A stretch of DNA of 64,000 nt, from assembly GCA_015227615.1 (NCBI GenBank), contig JAALGZ010000030.1, positions 62,001 through 126,000 of the forward strand, read 5' to 3'. The translations under genes and the position numbers were made by a program. Of this stretch, positions 59,708-64,000 are shown piece by piece. The first letter of the stretch is position 1. The number at the start of each line of letters is the position of its first letter. The notes under the pieces were generated by a model. It searched no databases. It saw nothing but the letters and a program-made list of their open reading frames with translations, and was not told the DNA's origin. The DNA is from Labyrinthula sp. Ha. Lineage: Eukaryota > Sar > Bigyra > Labyrinthulida > Labyrinthulaceae.

Positions 59708-61658
59708 TCAGCGAACTCTGTCAAAAAGACCTTGTCTTCTCAACAATGTAAATGGAGATCTTTCATCAATAGACGAAAAATGCGTATCTGTAGGTTTAAA
59801 GTTCGTACTCTTCAAAACTGGCTTTTCCCCCTTTACAAACTTTTTAACTATTCCATCTTTTAATTTAATCCCTTTTCTTAATCGAACTGTTTTCGATAAC
59901 TCTTGATTCATATTATATGACATAGGATTCTTATAATGCCTTTTTTTATCTTTTTCAACATTACCTCTATTCTTAACTTTTCCTTTTCGATCTAATCTAT
60001 CAAGTTCTGCTTTAAGTTGTTTAACCATGTGTTTTCCTGTTACTCCATTTACAGTATTATATAAAGTAGAATCAATACTTTCTGAAGATGATATATTTTC
60101 TTCAATACGAGACAACGCTTTGTCCCATTTCGGTTTTTCATCTCTTATAAATAAATCATCTTTATATCCTATTCTATATTTTAAATTAGCCTTCTCGGAA
60201 AGCAACTTATTTTTTTCATCCTGACTTTCTAAATCCTCGTCTACATTTTCTTCATTTGGTGTTCTAAAAGGTACACTTTTTGCTCGTCTAACTTGAAGAT
60301 CTTCATCTGGTTGTTTAATTTCAACTATTGTATGGTCTTTATTTTCTTCATCATGAGAAAAAGCTTCAAAAGTATGCTGAAGTTCATTATATTCTTCTGC
60401 TATCATTCTTTCCTCTTCTTTCTTATGTTTAAATAAAGATCTAAAAGTATCTGCAATATCAATTCTCTCGTAGTCTCTTCCAAGGAAGTCATTTACACCT
60501 TGACTACCACTGTAAGCTCTGCTACGGAAATCAAAGAAACTTGGATTACTTGAAGTTCTGCGAAGCCGAATAGTTGTATCATTCTCAGTCTCGGTATTGA
60601 TTCCCGAATTCCCTTCTTCCTTTGGATATTTTGGGGGTTCCCGTTTTCTTTTTGAGTACCAAATTGAAGTAATTTCAGGTGTATCAAAATTTTTAAGACC
60701 CTGAATATCATCATAAAAAGCAAGTGAATAATATAAAATAGGCAAATCATTTTCTGCATCATCAAAAGGCTATATTAAATAAACAAAAAAAATAATACTT
60801 GTTCTAATTGAGATGCGGATTCATTTACAGCAAATAACATCCAAGTTCCACAAAAGGAAACAATTGGTCCAAATCCAAAAGTTTGTGGTAAAAATGCAGC
60901 AATTACCATTGGTGTTAAGATTCCCCAAATAGATATCATAAACACTGTAATTTGAGCAAAAGGAAAAGGAAAAGGGGTTTCAGATATTCTTCTTGCCTCA
61001 TTAAATAATGTATTAACTTCACTTGCAAGTACATAAATTCTTGAAACAACTGCATCTCCACATAAGATCTTAGGTCTATGTTTTGCAACAGAATTTAATA
61101 TCCATCCCATAACAATCAAAGGTCTTTTTCTTTCTCTTAATAAAAGATGTGCTTCTTTAGTTGTAATATGAGTTCTTGGATATTTTGCACTAAATTCAAA
61201 TCCTTGAATCTCTTCTGTTCCAAGTTCATGATATAATTGAATCCAGCGCAAAAACGAACATAAGAGTTGATTACTTTCTTCATCTTCTCCTCTTACCCAA
61301 ACTTTTGCAAACATTGCCATGTCAGAAAGTTTAGAAACCATACTATAATATGACTTTTGAGCAGTTGTATATCTTCCAATAGCTAATTGGGCTCTATATA
61401 CGACTACAAAACCAACAATAAAAGCTAATCCACCAAAATATACGTTTGAATTTTCAAATCTGGTTAGAAAATTTTTTTGTATTCTATCAATATAAGAAAA
61501 TAATAAAGTGAGAAATCCTGAAAAGAAAGCCATTGGAAGAGAATGCCAACTGTAGAGTGCTATGCAACTGTAAATCCGGCGAAAATAAGAATACCTGACC
61601 CTGTTGTTCGAAGAAGAACGTCAAAACCAAAACCCTTTCGTGAATTATAAATAATCAT
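59708..61658 (-). CDS. Bestrophin-family anion channel, three exons
   Basis: Exons 61595-61658, 60799-61559 and 59708-60769 give 628 residues ending in TGA. Bestrophins are pentameric anion channels; the membrane it serves here is unknown. The N-terminus MIIYNSRKGFGFDVLLRTTG leads, after splicing, into SALYSWHSLPMAFF, the usual GS-helix start. Then come FIVGFVVVYRAQLAIGRYTT, ETPFPFPFAQ, and the acidic clasp QLEQPFDDAENDLP (residues 272-285), which spans the second splice site and is a family signature. About 345 residues of hydrophilic, charged C-terminal tail follow, with Arg/Ser patches that could be phosphorylated. The ATG at 61658 was chosen because the first exon supplies the conserved N-terminus; without it the frame would start inside the first helix. 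Confidence 0.93.
60770..60798 (-). other. 29-nt intron in the bestrophin gene
   Basis: On the minus strand it begins GTATTATTTT and ends TTAATATAG. Removal joins SASQLEQ to PFDDAENDLP in phase 0, restoring the conserved acidic motif. Unspliced, it gives an in-frame TAA. Confidence 0.92.
61560..61594 (-). other. 35-nt intron in the bestrophin gene
   Basis: On the minus strand it begins GTATTCTTAT and ends TTGCATAG, phase 1. Removal joins RTTGS to ALYSWHSLP. An upstream AG (TTTACAG) would leave a stop in frame, so the distal acceptor is used. Unspliced, the frame stops at the acceptor TAG. Confidence 0.82.
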
Positions 61659-64000
61659 TGAAACTAAAGTATTGAGTGAATAGGTTAGCTACAGTTTTAC
61701 TGAGGAGAATGTTTTGTTTGTGTTCTAGTTTTCTTTGCGTGTTGTGTTGTTAGCCGTTTGGATGAATGATACTGTTTTAATGATGTCATTATGGGTGGTG
61801 TATTGGAATGGTTAATGGAACTTAACGATTATATGTATATTTCCGAAATCCCGCAAAACTCCGAGAAAAGACTTCTCGGAGAATTTCATGATTATTTTGA
61901 AGAAATATTGTGGTTGAGATAATATAAGAAGGAAAAGTTAGAACGATATATACATGGTTTTATGCGAAGAAAATAGTTGCAAGACTTGTCAGAAAAGACG
62001 TAGCTTTTCTTAGGTTGATAGAATTCCAGTGTTAGACAGGTAAAAGAGCACTAAACACAGGTATGGGAAAGATATAAACTACAAGAAGACGTGCTGAACC
62101 ATTACTTCGGTTTTTAGATCTTTGTGGGAGCTTTGTGTTAAATTTACTTTTACTGGATCTATTCGTGTGCTTAATAAGCTCTGATTTGAAACTACTTTCT
62201 TTTTGAAAACCATAATTCTATTTAATGAAAGATATAACAGATTTGTTACTTTATGCATTAAACTAATAAGTTTATAATTAACGAAGCCCGTAGCTCCTCT
62301 AAGTTACGAAATATATATACAATTCACCCCTCTCTTAGATTTCTGGTACCCAAATGTCATCGCAACTGTGCGTAACACAAATATCAGAAGAACACCTCTA
62401 TCAGGTATACTATCAAAAAGGTTTTTCTGTTATCCACAGATGTTATGAATCCGTGTACTTTAATTATCTCCCATGTGGAGATAAAAGCGACGAATTCCAT
62501 TTTTTTAATTGTATAAAAATAGCAGCTCTATCATAGCTCACATGAAACTGTGCAGGGAAACTCTAATTCTTGAATAGATATTGTCAAAGCCTCCTAAAAA
62601 AAATGCACTGTGAAGTAAAAAAAGATATTTTTGAGTCTCAGCAACGTATCTATAGTTAAATGTTATCTTAGATATTGTGCTAGACAACCCGTGTTTCACT
62701 TTCGCCGTTAGGTGTATTGAAAGATTTTGCATGTTGAACTAGAAATAGAGATAAGACGAAGGTACAACCAACAACCAGCAAGTCCATTCTACTCTAATGA
62801 AATCTCTTCCTCCTATTTTACAGGGAATTAGTACCATATAAGCGTATGAAAATTCCAATTAGCACCCTAGTTCCGCAATTAAAATAGGTTCAATCAAAAT
62901 ATTAATTGGCGAAGACAATGTTCATAGTTCAATATTCTTTTAGAGAAATTCTTATCTTAAATAAATACATCATTTCCTCTAATCCTCAAAAAAGAAACTG
63001 GAGAAATATTAAACAAACTGTGCATCTAGTGCAGGAAAAATATATTCTGTAAGAAGCGACCTCACAATTACTCTAAATAATCAACAAAGATACCAGCTCA
63101 GGCTAGTATTAGGTTACACTCTTAAAATTGTTACTTGAGTATAAAATACGACTGCGGAGTATATAGTGGTGGTACTAGATTCCAGAAAACCACAATTAGA
63201 CTATCCATCATCATTTCTTAAAACTCAGCCATAAGCTTAAGATTTTAGGGTTAGTTGCAGCAAACATGAATAATCACTTTTTGAAAGGATAGAGCAATAT
63301 AAGATCATTTGATGGCGGTTTTATTTGTTTTATAGTTGATCATTGCAAAACTAGATGGACAAAAATGTGGAGTAAAGTCTTGTGAAACCTGTATTGAAGC
63401 TTCTACATTGAGATCAGATTATTTAATATAAGAAAAAGTTTTAGAAGTAAATTGCTACAAAACATAAAGAACCAATCTATTCATGAACAACAAGAATTTC
63501 CTGAATTGAACATTTTTGGCCAAATATATATATATATATCCTATGAACCAACATTATTGCAAAAAGTTCATTAATAGCACTTCAAATACTTGATTCTATT
63601 ACTGAATAAAGGATCATTCAGAAGAAACACAGACTAAAATTAAATGATGGGTATCAATATCATATTGTCCAGAACAATTTGAGGCGGGATTCAAAAGAAT
63701 TTTGGCTAAATTTTAAGTTTATCTAACTCATCCCAGTTTTCATGAACTCATTTTCCAATGGAATCAAAACTAGATTATTACTATTGGAGCAAGTCTAATC
63801 AAGGCCTTGTGGTCTCCCCACCTTTTTTACCAAAAATAAAATCAGTCGCTATACCAAAAGGGTTCTAATTATACTGACAGAAATTCTTATTATCTACAGA
63901 GTTAGTCATTGTGCAGTTCCATCTTTGCTTATTGATTACCCCGAATCAAGTTTGAAAATAATTTTGTAGAGTTCTTGTTGACGGTTATTTTGAGAAAGCA
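61659..64000. other. Intergenic to the right edge; one perfect small hairpin
   Basis: AT-rich spacer without coding signal. At 61859-61881 CTCCGAGAA and TTCTCGGAG form a perfect 9-bp GC-rich stem with a 5-nt loop, about 200 bp upstream of the bestrophin start. A (TA) run lies near 63522-63537. Confidence 0.45.

Overview
The window looks like nuclear DNA of an AT-rich microbial eukaryote whose group I cannot name. Protein-coding genes are sparse: about eight in 64 kb, in small islands separated by gene-poor stretches of up to 12 kb. TAA and TGA both end genes, so these two stops are read in the standard way. Start codons follow A-rich leaders. Introns are extremely short: four can be placed exactly, at 28, 29, 31 and 35 nt, all GT...AG. 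Most genes have none.

Layout: (1) 1-518, the start of a membrane protein gene that runs off the left edge. (2) 519-12980, almost empty, with one decayed leucine-rich-repeat-like fragment. (3) 12981-22120, an island with an aldo/keto reductase, an LRR-like protein, an SLC10-type (bile acid:sodium symporter family) transporter and an F-box/LRR protein. (4) 22121-25226, empty. (5) 25227-44187, a repeat complex. Two direct copies of a 2.2 kb segment, A1 and A2, each carry one copy of an unrecognised gene. Between them lies a long inverted-repeat (fold-back) element. Three LINEs have inserted into it, all on the minus strand: one in each arm and one in the loop. A decayed LRR-like gene follows. 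A2 carries an extra 475 bp insertion. (6) 44188-48557, empty apart from a GATA microsatellite. (7) 48558-56390, a DENN-domain gene and the largest subunit of RNA polymerase I, convergent, with stop codons five bases apart. (8) 56391-64000, a bestrophin-family channel gene with two tiny introns, two doubtful ORFs and empty flanks.

The host genes are unrelated housekeeping, transport and trafficking functions, so there is no operon-like logic. The most notable points are the fold-back element with its nested LINEs, and the A1/A2 gene pair. In that pair amino-acid changes far outnumber silent ones, although the adjoining flank is nearly identical. The tiny introns come next. All counts and alignments were made by eye.
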